Shown here: positions 35,676-47,834 of the stretch, one piece after another | Position numbering within the stretch: position 1 is the stretch's first letter | Layout: every line of letters begins with the position of its first letter | DNA from: Muricea muricata | Taxonomy: Eukaryota; Cnidaria; Anthozoa; Malacalcyonacea; Plexauridae | Assembly (NCBI GenBank): GCA_963855995.1 | Contig: OY979717.1 | Coordinates: 39,082,380 to 39,146,379, forward strand | DNA: 64,000 nt | Direction of reading: 5' to 3' | Made by a program: the position numbers and the translations under genes | The notes under the pieces: generated by a model | Database searches by the model: none | What the model was told of the DNA's origin: nothing | The model's input: the letters and a program-made list of their open reading frames with translations, nothing else

Positions 35676-36285
35676 TCAAAGTAACGCTATGGCTTTGAGT
35701 ATTGCACCCCGGTAGCTACGATACAAACGATATTGCGCTCTGCGAGCAAAACGAACGTCATCAGGTAAAAACGGTGGAATAGCTGGGTGGGTGTAACCCC
35801 TGTGTCTCCAACAAAAAACATTATGCATTCCATCTAATACCACTGTTAGGTATTGATTCAAAATCCTAACTTTCGAGTTAAACTCAGGGTAGGCAGCCCG
35901 GTCAGATACCAAGCAAACTCCTATGACTTGGATAGAAGTTATCCCAAGCAATAGCCGAACCAAATCTTCTATTTTAGAACCTACAGTTTCGGGTTTCATC
36001 AACGGCAAATCATTGGTCCCAACCTCTAAAATGACTATGTTGGGTTGGAACTTTTGAACGAATCTAAAATCGCAATGGATGAGCTTGTCCACCGTCCGTC
36101 CCCCAATACCATGTAGTTTAATAGAGACATCGGGTAAATTAAAATTTTGGGCAGCCCGCATGTCAAAGTGAGTCATCAAATCCCGGTGTAAACGTCTGAC
36201 AAAAGAATGGCCAAAAACAAGTACTTTGGGTGTAACAAAGCCATAACAAAGAGAAAATGGTTTTATCGTGAAGATAAACGAAAGC
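35676..36285 (-). CDS. SGNH-hydrolase-like ORF of the Ngaro element
   Basis: The first ATG is at 36179, but the open frame upstream contains VLVFGHSFVRRL, block I with the Ser nucleophile, so the functional start is upstream or by splicing. Then IKLHGIGGRTVDKL (block II Gly) and NIVILEVGTNDLPL (block III Asn). Near the end GYTHPAIPPFLPDDVRF supplies the Asp-x-x-His-like region in altered order (DDVRF). Such hydrolase ORFs are known in some Ngaro elements; their role is unclear. It lies first in the element, before gag. Confidence 0.72.
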
Positions 36286-36326
36286 TATACTAACCTGAAA
36301 TATATACCCAGGAAAAATGTGACGAA

Positions 36327-36564
36327 TAAGTTCGAGTGCTTCGCTCTGATACAAGTCGAGTGGGCTTATGAAATTACTTGTGCTATCATTCGTTTAAATG
36401 CCCAAAATCCGACCTTGATCTTGGTACTGTTACGTAGCTTTAGGCACTGAAGTTTCCTGCCTCTTCAACTGGCGCACCATGGATTAAAGCTATTATACGT
36501 TATCTAATTACGCTAATCCAGGCGTGACATAAAAATCCATATTTCCTGCGAAATATTTTTATTT
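36327..36564 (-). repeat. Ngaro repeat A1
   Basis: 5' copy of repeat A, a few differences from A2 (28825-29064). Marks the 5' end of the retroelement. Confidence 0.85.
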
Positions 36565-36856
36565 AAAAAATTCAAGTTGTATTACAAAAAATACATACGG
36601 AAAATTTTTAACTTTCAGAATGCAAGTCTAAATGTAGCCTTTTTCTGCTACGCATTGTGATCGAGTTGGTTTTCATTGATGTACCAAGGGGTTTACATGC
36701 ACACTAAGATAATTTGAATACTAATTACATAAAAATACGAAAATTTCTAAAAATTTATTACAACAAAATCTGTTGAAAACCTCCTCAACCATAAAAGTAA
36801 GTTAGTTAATTTCTTCGAATATCGGATGTATTGTGCATGTAATATTTCATAAACGA

Positions 36857-37115
36857 GTGTGAGTGTTTTACCAAGGTTTCCAAACACGCGAGAACAATAG
36901 AATACACGAGCTGTTTACCAAGCGACGTTTATTGTTCTTTAGAGCTTGTAAAGCACGAAAGACAATGAAAATCACGAGGCCGTTTAGGCCGAGTGATTTT
37001 TATTGTCTTGAGTGCTTTACAAGCTCTGAAAAACAATGAACGTCGTGCGGTAAACAGTCGAGTGTATTCTATTGTTCTCAAGTGTTTGGGAACCCTGGTA
37101 AAACACAAGCCACGA
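36857..37115. repeat. Large foldback upstream of the recombinase gene
   Basis: Two arms of about 125 bp meet at GGCCGTTTAGGCC (about 36980-36992). Paired stretches include AACAATAGAATACAC with GTGTATTCTATTGTT and AGCTTGTAAAGCAC with GTGCTTTACAAGCT. It ends about 105 bp before the ATG at 37221. Confidence 0.85.
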
Positions 37116-37220
37116 GTTGAATATGAAATAACTTCTCAATCGTTTATTGTTTAAGTGGAACTCCCTAATCGCATGCCGCTGCTTTAAAAACGAGGTTATT
37201 TACTTAAGCATTGCAATAAA

Positions 37221-38696
37221 ATGAGTGCGGGAAGGAACGATGGGCGTTCGTTTCGGTCAGCTAGATCAGCAATGGAAGAGGAGGACGGAATGGAAAAGGC
37301 TGTACCGTGTTCTACGCGGTACAAAAACAAATGGGCTGTCGAAGTGCTTAAAGAATGGCAGTATTACCGTGCACAGAAAGGACAAGCAAGCGACGAAGTC
37401 GATGTGGCTATACAAAGTGTTGACACACCATTTGAAGCAATGAATTGTGTAAGCATGGCATATTGGCTTGGCAAATTTGTGCAAGAGGTTGTCAAGAAAA
37501 ATGGCGAGAGGTATCCCTCGCGTAGCCTGTATGGTTTAGTGGCTGGTTTAAAGAGGTATCTTGACGAAAAGAATGGATCACTAACGGTAAATCCCTTTGA
37601 TAGGTCAGATAAACGGTGAGTCAATGTTTGTGTTGTATGCTCATGGACAGGTAAACAGATAAGACTGCTTTAAAACTTTTCGTATGTTTTCAGGTTTTTG
37701 CGTTTTCAAAAGTTGCTGGATTGTGAAATGAAAAAGAGCACGAGGGAGTGGGTCGGTATGGCTGGGAGGAAGGGTGAGAAAGAGGCAATAAGTCAAGAGG
37801 AGGAAGAACAATTTTGGTCTGTGTGACAATTAGGCGGGCGCACGTCTAAAAGTTTGCTTAATACCGTATATTACTATAATGGGAAGTTATTTAGTCTTAG
37901 GCGCGGAGAGCATCGTAATATAACGGTTAATAATTTTGAAGTAGGCAGTAATTACAGCGAGTTTAAGGAGAATGTCAGCAAAACCTTTCATGGTGGGCTT
38001 TGCGACATGAAATATGTTCCAAGGAAAGTTCGGCATGTTTGTCACAAGGACGGTGAAAAACATGAGCGTTGTCTTGTTGAACTTTACAAAGAGTACATCG
38101 ATTTTATCAAGATCGAAAACTGTAAAGTTGATGCATTTTATTTTCGGCCTCTGACAAAAGGTTTTGGTTTTGCGAAAAGCCCTGTTGGTGTAAATACGCT
38201 GAGTAAAATATTACCAGATATGTGTAAGGCAATAGGTGTAAAGGTCAAGATGGCTCATTGCCTTAGGGTGAGTTGTGCCACTGCACTTTTTCAGCAGGGC
38301 GTAGCAGAAAAGCTAATACCAGAGAGAACAGGGCATAAGTCTAATGCGTTGTTTAGGTATGAGAAAGCGAGCGAAGGGCAAACGTTGAATGTAAGTCGTA
38401 TTTTAGCTCCGTCGACTAGTTTTGAAGTGGAAAATAGCACCCAAGATGAAATAGTTTGTTCAAAATCATCTACATGTATGTCTACAAATGTTGTAGAGAA
38501 TGAAAATGTTATTTCTTTCATGCACTTGAAAAGTTGTGCATGTGATGTAATACGGGTTTGCGATTGGTTTGCGATTGGTTTATTTACTCATGAATTATTA
38601 ATGAGTTTGAGAAGTGTATATAAAGCTCATCGGGACTCGGATGGTTATTATATACACACACATTTCTCATTTGGGGTATTTAAAGAGGCACTATGA
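37221..38696 (+). pseudogene. KIAA1958/Crypton-type tyrosine recombinase, one premature stop
   Basis: Exon 1 is 37221-37615 and exon 2 is 37694-38696; GT-AG intron, Arg codon split in phase. Exon 1 has TRYKNKWAVEVLKEWQ, typical of DUF3504/KIAA1958-like proteins. Exon 2 has SLLNTVYYYNGKLF, LRRGEHRNI, then AHCLRVSCATALFQQ (His-x-x-Arg), RTGHKS and FRYEKAS (catalytic Tyr), the order of tyrosine recombinases. The only break is a TGA at 37824-37826 after EEQFWSV. The C-terminal 100 residues are not conserved. These proteins descend from Crypton transposons; whether this one is mobile or host-owned cannot be told. Confidence 0.8.
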
Positions 38697-40465
38697 TGAA
38701 AAGTCGTTTATCTTGTCTTGATCTCAATCAAACATAATATCAAAGTAAACGATCAAAGCGTTTTTCAATAACTTTAAAACTAAAAATCAGAAGGTATTCA
38801 AACTTTACAAAAGTACATGAATGTTGTCAGTGCATTGGGAAGTCTCATTTCCAATGTGTGAGAAAATGTCACAAATTAGCTTCAATTTAAATTTTTTCAT
38901 CACAGTGCCCCTTTAACTCTTTCTTTTACTTATCTGTGTTCACAATCGTTGCATCCAATACTACTTTTCAAAAGAGAATTTTCGAAAAGATGGGAAGCAG
39001 TCATGAAGTTTTTCTTCAAATTTTTCTTCCAATTTCTTCTGTCCTCTTTCTTTAACAGCAATAACCAATTTAGGTACAGCTTTTGGAACAGCGGAACTGC
39101 CTTCGATTGGGAACTGATAAGGAATTTTTCCACTGGAAACTTCATTGTTCATTGACAGCATTTTTATGACAGTTTATTTTCAGGATATTTTTTACAGGAC
39201 AAAAAGGGGAAGGTACTGATTTTTAATGCTTATGGGTACATCTAAAGAAATGCCATATTTTTACATGTGCCATTTGAGGTTGTCAGGACTGTAAAATTGA
39301 CAAACGTGTATGCCTGTTTCCATTCCGGTTACATACAAATCTGGCAGTTTAACTTCAGTTAGTGTTTCTTATAAACCAATTATTCTTCATTGTTAATATA
39401 TTATGCAGCCTGCTACAGTCGACTGATTTTATACACAGGCCGACAAGATTCTTTCAACTTGGGCAATCGAGTGTAAGTGACAACAAGACTGTCGCCGCTA
39501 AAATATACTTGTGGTGTATAAATTGAAATTTCTATTTCCTGTTATTATTGGTAATAAACAAATAATTACTGTAAAAAAGAAATTATGTAATGTTCGCATA
39601 CAGATATAGCTATCAGTGGAGCTATTCTACAATAAGAGGTTATATATACTAAAATTAGCTGCATTTTTAAACTTTATAGTTACAATACATTTACCAATTC
39701 CAAACTTTTTGCGCAGATTTTGACTGTTACTGTATACTTGTCATCTCGCAGTTATAGCTGAGATTAGTACTTGTATGTAATACTGGCATTCCCGCATGCA
39801 GACTGCGGCAATTTAACCAGTGGCATAACGTTATGTCAGATTGTTAGGTGGCCCCCTGGTCAAAAATTGTAAAGGCTGGTAATTGTTTATTGCACTACCA
39901 GCTACATGTGTACGATATCAATTGTCAAATTGTTCTTCTTGTACAGGACACACGTCTGCTCAAATTTGTAAATGACTTATGGGCAGTTTGAATATATTTG
40001 GTTTAAGAGCGACTGTCTACAAAAATCAAACATACCGTGGCAAGGTTCAAACTTCCAATTGCGCTCTAATTTTGGATTTAAGTGAACTATGGTAAGGTGT
40101 GAATACATAACACACATTAAATCATTTTTGTAAAACATACAAACAAAAGCTATACTGCATATAGCAGCCATTAGAGTTGCAATACTTCACACATTATCAA
40201 GTTCAGCTGGCTGAGACAGCTGGAAACTAATTGTACCAAAAAACTACCAGTTCAGTGAATATCACCTGTTTTTTAAAGTTTATTTTTGACATACCGAACC
40301 TAGTATAAAAGATAAAACGCTGGGTTGTTTGTGTTTAAAACATACAGGTACATAACAAATCGACTTTTTTCTTTGGCAGCCCACTGCAATTAAAAGGCTT
40401 CATATACAATTACTGTATATAATTTAAATAGCAATACACTTCATCCTCACCTGTTACATATATTT
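38697..40465. other. Gene-free stretch
   Basis: No credible coding region on either strand and no clear repeat architecture. Confidence 0.4.
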
Positions 40466-43400
40466 TCAGAGGCCTAACATTATAGGTTTCCATGTACTGA
40501 GGGTGACTGTCGAATTGCTCTTTATCAATTTTCTGAACGCAAGAGGCCACAATGCGCTAAAATTGACAACGTGAACAAAAGCTTCAGTCCAATAATTTCT
40601 GAAGCCAAGTTGAGCAAATATAGGTAGCAGAATAACCCATACAATTTCTCGAAGATTTTCATTCCCATACTTTCCTGCAACAATGAATAGTGCCAAGAGA
40701 GGGCCAAATAATGTGAACAGCTGTTGATGATACACATGACTTTGATCTTTTTCTGCACCTTCTTTTAGCCATTCCTTGAATTTTTGCAATAATACTTCGT
40801 TGTGATTCCCAAATCTTTGCAACGATCTCTTCAACTCATCACTCGATGGGAAAGATGATGAACGCTTGAATTCCAACACGGCAACCATTCCGTATGACTG
40901 ACTTGCATCGTGAATGCCTTCTTTGATCCAATTTAAATTCTGATCTTGAAACTTACGCTTTTTAAAGGCTTCTTTTGTCAGCGTTCTGGATTTTATGAAG
41001 ACCTCCCGAACCATGAACTTTAAAGGCAGCCTCGCAAAGATAACCTTTAGCATGCATGTCTCCAGAGACTTCAGTAAACCATCCATATTTCGAACAGTCT
41101 CTGTTTCATACACCGCGATTGTTCTTACAATTTCCTACATCCTCTACGACTGCTGTTGGAAAATCTCTACATTCGGATCTTTTATATGCAAAATGGGAAC
41201 AGTTGTCGTTGCCATCACTGTTGCTCATTTGCTCATCGACAGGCGGTTCAGCTTCAGTCTTCATGATCTCGCATCTGTCGTTCTGAATTAAAAACGGGAG
41301 TGGGCACTGCATATTTGCAGTATTCGACTGAAACAAATTAATTGCATGTGCTTCCATTGCCATATCAAGTGGGCTGGGAAAGCTACCATACATTTCACCT
41401 CGATGTTCTGCAAAATTATCCACAAAGAGTTTACAAAGGGCAACATCCAATTTCAATACAGCTAATGTTAACGGTGTTGCACCACATCCTTCGTTTTCAT
41501 TGGGATAAACACTGCATGAAAGCAGAAGTTTGACAAGAGCATAACGTTTTTCTTTAACCGCTGCAAAAAAGAGTTTTTCCGTATCTTTGTTGTTATTTAT
41601 TTCCTTTTGTTTCTTTTTACAGTCCTGTATCATTTTTTCCAAGTTGCTCTTATCACTGGAGTCCATTGCCTGCTGCGTTACACTTATTAGCCACTTATAC
41701 AACGTGCTAAATTTGGCATCTGCATCTTCATGGGCTCAACGACTCCTTGAACTTGAACTGCTACTATGGCTATCACTATCACTTTCATCCTCGTTTGATT
41801 CTCCACTCACATCTTCAGCTTTAAGATTGATGAGATCAATCTTCTTTTCGCTTGAGCACAACTGTTTTTCTAGCTCTTTTATTTGCATATGATGCGACTG
41901 GAATGACTTCATGAAAAAATAGCGTTTGCAGGCAGATTTGATATCAAACTCTTTCTTTGTTTTGTCAAGGGCTTTGGAGGAGCAGGCATATCATTAAGGC
42001 TGTTTTCCAACAGCTAACAACAGTTAACGGTCACACCAATTCTCCCACAGCAATTTCTGTTTAGGCATCGAATCTAATTAGATGTAAAAAGTCAGGTTCA
42101 AATGAGTACTGTATAAATCACACCATGTATTGACAATATTGTATTATACGGTATGTATGTACACGTATGTGCTACCAAAAGGCTACAGTAGCAGGCGTGC
42201 CCAAATATTGAAGCCGAGTATTTGTATTGTACAGTTTTAATTAGAATCAATGTCAAAAGCTTGGACAAATAGAGATTATCATATTATAAAAGCTTGTAAG
42301 CTCTCACCTAACAATATGTCTTTAGGTTGCAAATTAGCCATATCAATTTGTGGCTCAGTCGTATTTTTTCGTTACATGCTAACATATCTTTGAAGTCAGA
42401 TAAATCTGGAATTACTGCAGCACGTCCAGTGAAGTTCCACATTTTTGGACCAATGTTTTTCAACAAACGATCTTGTCGTTTTTTTCCCCTCTATACATAT
42501 TAATGTTGTCCATCAAAAGAATGAGTGGAAGGAGTGGAATCTATACATTTCTCAGATAGTGTGGCTTTCAGTTGGTCCAAACGGCTGCCTAAAAAGTTTG
42601 TTCTGAAAGTATAAACAAGACCCTGTAAGGGAATGTCTCAGGAGAGTTTTATGATGATTAATTTAAAAAATAACCAAATGCAAAAAAAGTATGAGGATAT
42701 TGGAAAGTTTGTTCTGTGTATAATCACAATTTCTTACGATTTCTTTGATCCCAGTCTTTCTCGACCAAAATCGTGATAAGACAAAATGGATAACAAAAAT
42801 ATTAACTTATGAAATAAAAACAATAAGGAAAATCTACATACATAGTGTCCCAATGTGGACTCAATCCAATTGCATTCAGCATGTTAATAAACTGCTTCCC
42901 TGCACCATATGAGATACACAATAGACCAAACAGCAATCTGACATCGTTACTAAACTTCTGGTTTCCCACACTAAGAAGTAATGCCAGTGCATTTACACCA
43001 CATTTAAGTTTGTGCTCAGGAGTTTTGTGAACTCTTTTTCGAACATCTGCAACAAGCAAAGTTTGCAGAATGCTGAAAATTAAGGGACACTTCTTTTCAA
43101 TATCCTCCAGCAATTTGGGCAATACTCGTTCATTGTTAAAACATTCAATGTCACCATCACTTTCAAACTTACAAAACACAAGCTTTGTAACTCCCTCATT
43201 TCATGCAAGATTTGATTTTTCTGGACATCACTGATCTGTTCTTCCAAGTGTATTTCTTGAAGCTTTTCTAATTTGTCTTCATAAAGCTTCACCTACACAG
43301 TTTTAAAGTTGACAAATTGTTCAAGTCTGGTCTTATATTTGACAGCAATTAGTCTCGCTTTATCAATATTACCAGCACCAAGTTCTTCCGTTAGGCAGTT

Positions 43401-43497
43401 CCACTCCTTTAATAATAATTCTTCCACTATAGCCATCTGCTTTTGCAACTCACTTATTTCATCACTCCCTTCAAAAAGTTCTTTAACAATTCTACTT
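40466..43497 (-). pseudogene. Broken relative of the DUF6589-like gene family
   Basis: Minus-strand pieces. (a) 43497-42842: an ELFEGSDEISELQ helical stretch, then KCPLIFSILQTLLVADV and LKCGVNALALLLSVGNQK, which aligns in character with exon 2 of the 2627-8085 gene, ending at a GTATGT donor. (b) 42602-42308 (acceptor CAG, donor GTGAG): DNINMYRGKKRQDRLL and MWNFTGRAAVIPD, the DN-motif block. (c) about 41985-40466: an acidic Ser-rich coiled coil, an ankyrin-like stretch (KLFFAAVKEKRYALVKLLL) and a tail with YHQQLFTLFGPLLALF and FRNYWTEAFVHVVNF. Breaks: stop after FKTV (near 43290), frameshifts near 43180, 42390 and 41110, and TGA near 41738. Piece (c) may be a different gene. Confidence 0.6.
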
Positions 43498-44146
43498 GAT
43501 CACAATAAGCTTGATGATCAGGGTGTTAGCTGGAAAACCAAAGTTAAGTCCGTTTTTGGTAAATTGGAAAAATGTTGTTTCTATTTTTCAGTATTTTCTT
43601 TATAATATAGATAAAGATAAAAGTAAACATAAATATACACAGTCACACTCATCTTGTAAAATACAAACTTCTCACTTCTGATTTGGAAAGCTCCTTAGTT
43701 ATCTCAATTAGGACGAGTCCATCAAACGGACACTATATGGGCTAGCTAACACCCTGATGATGGCAATGAGGTTGGCTTAATGCATACATTGGTGTAGACA
43801 ACTCTACAAACAAGTTAAGTCATTTTCTTGTTGCATACTTTTTATAGACCTTAGAAGTGCTTAATATGTCACTCATGGTTTGACCCAGGTGTCACATAAG
43901 TCAATCCTCAGATAATTGACAACATATAATATAGTACAATACTCTTGCATACATAAGAGAAATGTTCACATTATATAGTGCCAGTTACAACATTGAAAAA
44001 ATACCTAAGTTCTTTATATCACAAAACAATGGACACTCCATGGATTGAAATAATTCTTAATACAACATTTTGACTATCATGCAGATACGATCAGATATAC
44101 GATAGTCGAAATGTCTATTAAAATGATTTCAATCTAGGGAATGTCC
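43498..44146. other. Gene-free stretch before the MULE
   Basis: Nothing recognisable. 44032-44150 contains inverted GGACACTCCATGGATTGAAAT-like and ATTTCAATCTAGGGAATGTCC strings, a possible small repeat ending at the MULE target site. Confidence 0.35.
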
Positions 44147-44155
44147 ATTGTTTTG

Positions 44156-44177
44156 AGGCAGGTGTAAAAGTCGGACC
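44156..44177 (+). repeat. MULE left TIR
   Basis: Followed by several GTCGGA-like repeats (to about 44228) that recur near the right end. Confidence 0.85.
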
Positions 44178-47100
44178 GGATTGTGGTCCGGGTCGGATTA
44201 GGTCGGACTAAGCCGGATTACTCGGATCTTTTAAAAAGTTTAGGAAAATTAGAATTTTAGGGAATGTTACTTGCAGAAATGGAAGCTTCTATTCTTTCTC
44301 ACGTTATTTACACTGCGTCAAAATGGATGGACGACGCGAAGGTAAACAGTTTTAATATGTGATTACATTTTTAGGCAACTTCCTTTGAAGATTATTGCAT
44401 CGAAAGACTCTTGAACTGCCTAATCAATATTTGTATTCTTTTAATTCCAGAATTAAGTTTCAATCTTTGGTATGATGTGACCTAAGTTAGTCAAATATGA
44501 CGTCTTATTAATGTTATAAATATTTCATATATTTAAATTGAAAAATTGGTTGATCTAATGTGATCTTGTTGTTTGTGCTCCTACGTCAGGACCGGGGAGA
44601 ACTAAATGACTTGTGGAAATCTAATCCATTTAATAATAAAATATAAGTAATTGTAAATAGGATTCAGTATCCACCATTTTGCTCAATAATTTTGGCGGAT
44701 ATCCTCCTTGGCTTTGGAATGTGTACCAGCTTAACACATTAATCAAAACTTGTATATTATTGTGCTATAATGCAGTAAGCATCTAGATCTGTGGACAGGC
44801 TTTTTTTTTATTGGCAGCTATAGGTATGCTGTTTCTGCCTTGCCAAAATCAGTAAGGAAAAGGGAGGATACATTTATTCACCATACGCACATATATATGT
44901 CTTATTTTTAGTGATATTCCAAAATCAAGCAATAGTGTTGAATCAGATGTGGAAGTGAGTATTTTTTAAAGATTGTTTTTTTGTTATTCAGATTAGCAGT
45001 GCTCCTCAAAATGTGCTGTTCCTTATTGTCAATTGCCCATTTATTGTTTCAAAAAATTGTTAGAAATACACTCTAAAAGACTATGAAAATGCCGATTCCA
45101 ATAATCTATAAATTTGAAATATTTTTCCATGACCATGATTTGTAAAATTGTGTGTATTTCTAAAGTTGTGTTAACAAAACTCTGTTTCCTGTTGTTCCCA
45201 TAATGAATATTATCTTCAAATTGATTTCAAGTGGCCCCTTTGATGTACTATTTCAGCAACAAGTTCGAGCGTTTGGTCACAGGAACAATTGTTTCTTGTG
45301 TTGTATGGATCCCTTTTACAAGTGATTTAAAAAAAAATTGAAAAAATGTTTTTGGTGTTTTTTGGCATTTTCACTATTGTACTTTCAGATAAGACAACAT
45401 CTTTTTTTGAATTTTTTTTTTCAAAATTTATTTCTGTGACACCATAGTTCTTGTAATAGTGAAGGTAAAATATTGGTGCTTCTTATACTGTTTCCTTATA
45501 GGTTGAGCTAGTGCTTGACACTCTTCAAATTTTTCAATTTTTTATTGTTAGTTGGTTCTGACATATTTTCTCTACTAAAGGTCAACTAAAAATTCAAAAA
45601 AAATGGTAAAATGTATATTTTGTCAGATACTTTTCTGCAAGATCTTTATTCATCTAATTAGAGACTGTCAGGCACTAGATCATGTCACAAGCTTTCAGAA
45701 TATATATCATTCCTTCAATTTATGCATAGTACATTTTTTTATCACTAAACTCTTTCTAAAAATGGTATTTCTGCATTAATATCCTTTAAAGGGATACGAC
45801 CACCTTTGTATTTGATCAGTGTATTCACATAACAGAATGAGATGATCATATTATTCCAAATGCTCATTTATTATTCATGAATTTGAGAAGTGTTTATACT
45901 GGTCAGATGGTCACATCTTTAACTAAAAATCAAGGATAGAAAAAACCTGTTTTGTCTTTTTAATTCTCAGGTTTGTAAGTAGTTCTCAGCTCAATTTATT
46001 GTGTTGAAGGGTACTCATTAATTTTAGCATACAATAAGTTTAATTTTTGAGAAGGAACAGAAAAACATAATTGCACAACTGGAACCCAGGACTGGAATCT
46101 TGTGGAAGAAAAATTGTAAATTTCAATTTGGAATTTGCAGTTACAGTCAAAAATATTCAGGGAAAACAAGAATCATTGATTCAAAAAACTTCATTGCAGA
46201 AAAGGATGTGCACTCCCCCTAGCTCTGACCAGAAAGGGTGCAGGGGTTTGTGTGTGCTTTTTTCATGGTAAACCAAAGAAACATAGAGACAAAATGAGAT
46301 ACATGCCGTAATTTGAGCAACAACATCATGATATGTGAACTGTTTACAACAATTAGAATTCAGATACACTGCACTGGCGAGTGGACAGCACACATGAACA
46401 ACACAACTTGGAACCAGAGCTGGCAGGGTCCCCCACCCTACCAGATCATACTGAATCATGCCTGCTTCGTTGACAAATAAAGTACAGTATAATAATGGTT
46501 TTGGCATTAAAATATATATAAAATTTTGGCAATAAAATATGTGTGGAGGTAAATTGGCAAATTTATGTTCTCTTACCATAATCAGCTACTACTACCTTCT
46601 TTTCGTAATCTTTTTACAACCAACATTGAAATCCATGATTATAATATTAGAAATGCGAGTTCATACCGAGCTCATGCATGTAGAACTAATATAAAGCAGT
46701 TCACCATTTTATTTCAAGGTCCCAAATTGTGGAATTCTCTCCCAGAGTTTGTTAGAGGTGCACAGACGATAAATTGCTTCAGGAATAGAATTTTAAAATA
46801 TTTGCTAAATCTTTAAATATTTTTTTCTGACCGCTTTTAAACTAATTTAACTTTTATGATTCATATTATTTTCCGCTGCTACTGCTACAAGGAGACATCC
46901 TACTAACAAGCCCTATGGTTTCTGGATGCCTCCTTGCCATCGATATCTACTTAATGATACGCACATATTTACTATATTTATTATTCAAATTAACAATATT
47001 ACTATTATATAAACATCTTGTATATAAAATTGATATCTGTGGCAAAATTAAATTATTATCCTTATCCTGTCTAATTACCATTTTCAAAATCAAATGTAAT

Positions 47101-47834
47101 CTTTAGTCGATTACTTTCCATACAGTAATTTTGTGATTAATTACCAGGAATTAGTTAATTTCTGCAGCAAGTAGTTGACAATGCTTCCTTTTTTGGCTGT
47201 AGTTTCACAGCTCTGCTTTTTTATTGTTTCAGAAAACTCTTAAATTGTAAATTGTAAAAGGTTGCACTAGCCAATATGCTGATGACGGTTTGAGTAGCTG
47301 TCAGGTGATATTATCGCAATCTAGATTTGCCATTAAAAATACCGAGAGAAACGTTTCTATTTATTACATGCATGCAGTACATATCAATTACGCAGAATTC
47401 CTTCGCAAAATGACTTCACTTTTCTTTTTTTGCGTTTTTAATACTTATACGGAATGTTTAATAATGTGCATTGATTCCAAGTTTAAGATACTGTGGAAAG
47501 GTGCACATAAATTACCAACAACTCCTAAATCCCAGTAATTTTTATCCCTTTCAGCTTCATTCATGTATCGTAAAATTCATAAAGAATATAAACATCTTCG
47601 TCTTTTTTAGCGTTTAGTGTCAAAAAAGTCTAATTCTAAGTTCCAATATGCAAGGTGTATACATCAACATATATTATATACTCAGCGGCTTTTCAATGAC
47701 TAATGTTGGTTATTTTTCTTTATTTTCAGAACTTTATAGTCAGGTCAAGTATCATTTGCCCAGTCACCACCAAATTCAGATGACAAACTATCTGCTAAAT
47801 TGCAGATATGTAGTAATTGTCATTTTTTCCCTAG
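44178..47834. other. MULE 5' region, introns and upstream sequence
   Basis: No long gene. Small exon candidates are ATG GATGGACGACGCGAAG before GTAAAC (about 44322-44340) and about 44920-44954 (DIPKSSNSVESDVE before GTGAGT). Their phases do not join cleanly, so they are unproven. A LINE fragment lies at 46540-47110. Confidence 0.35.
46565..46816 (+). pseudogene. LINE C-terminal fragment
   Basis: 83 codons with FTILFQGPKLWNSLPEFV and NCFRNRILKYLLNL-stop, the end of a LINE polyprotein, followed by an AT-rich 3' UTR-like stretch. A 5'-truncated copy inserted in the MULE's 5' region. Confidence 0.65.

Larger units (their letters stand above)
28504..36564 (-). mobile_element. Ngaro/DIRS-type retroelement with split direct repeats
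   Basis: Reading the minus strand, repeat A1 (36564-36327) stands at the 5' end and B1 (29312-29065), A2 (29064-28825) and B2 (28760-28504) at the 3' end. The A1-body-B1-A2-B2 order is diagnostic for Ngaro-group tyrosine-recombinase retroelements. The body has an SGNH-hydrolase ORF, gag and RT. RNase H and the tyrosine recombinase are missing: the RT frame runs straight into B1. A Merlin transposon is inserted at 31496-35297. Without it the copy is about 4.3 kb and non-autonomous. Confidence 0.82.

Noticed and set aside
37824-37826. Selenocysteine reading of the TGA in the recombinase
   Set aside because: No selenoprotein is known in this family and no SECIS-like structure was seen; plain nonsense is simpler.
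46565-46816. Small host gene
   Set aside because: GPKLWNSLP with a basic C-terminal tail is the known end of LINE polyproteins.
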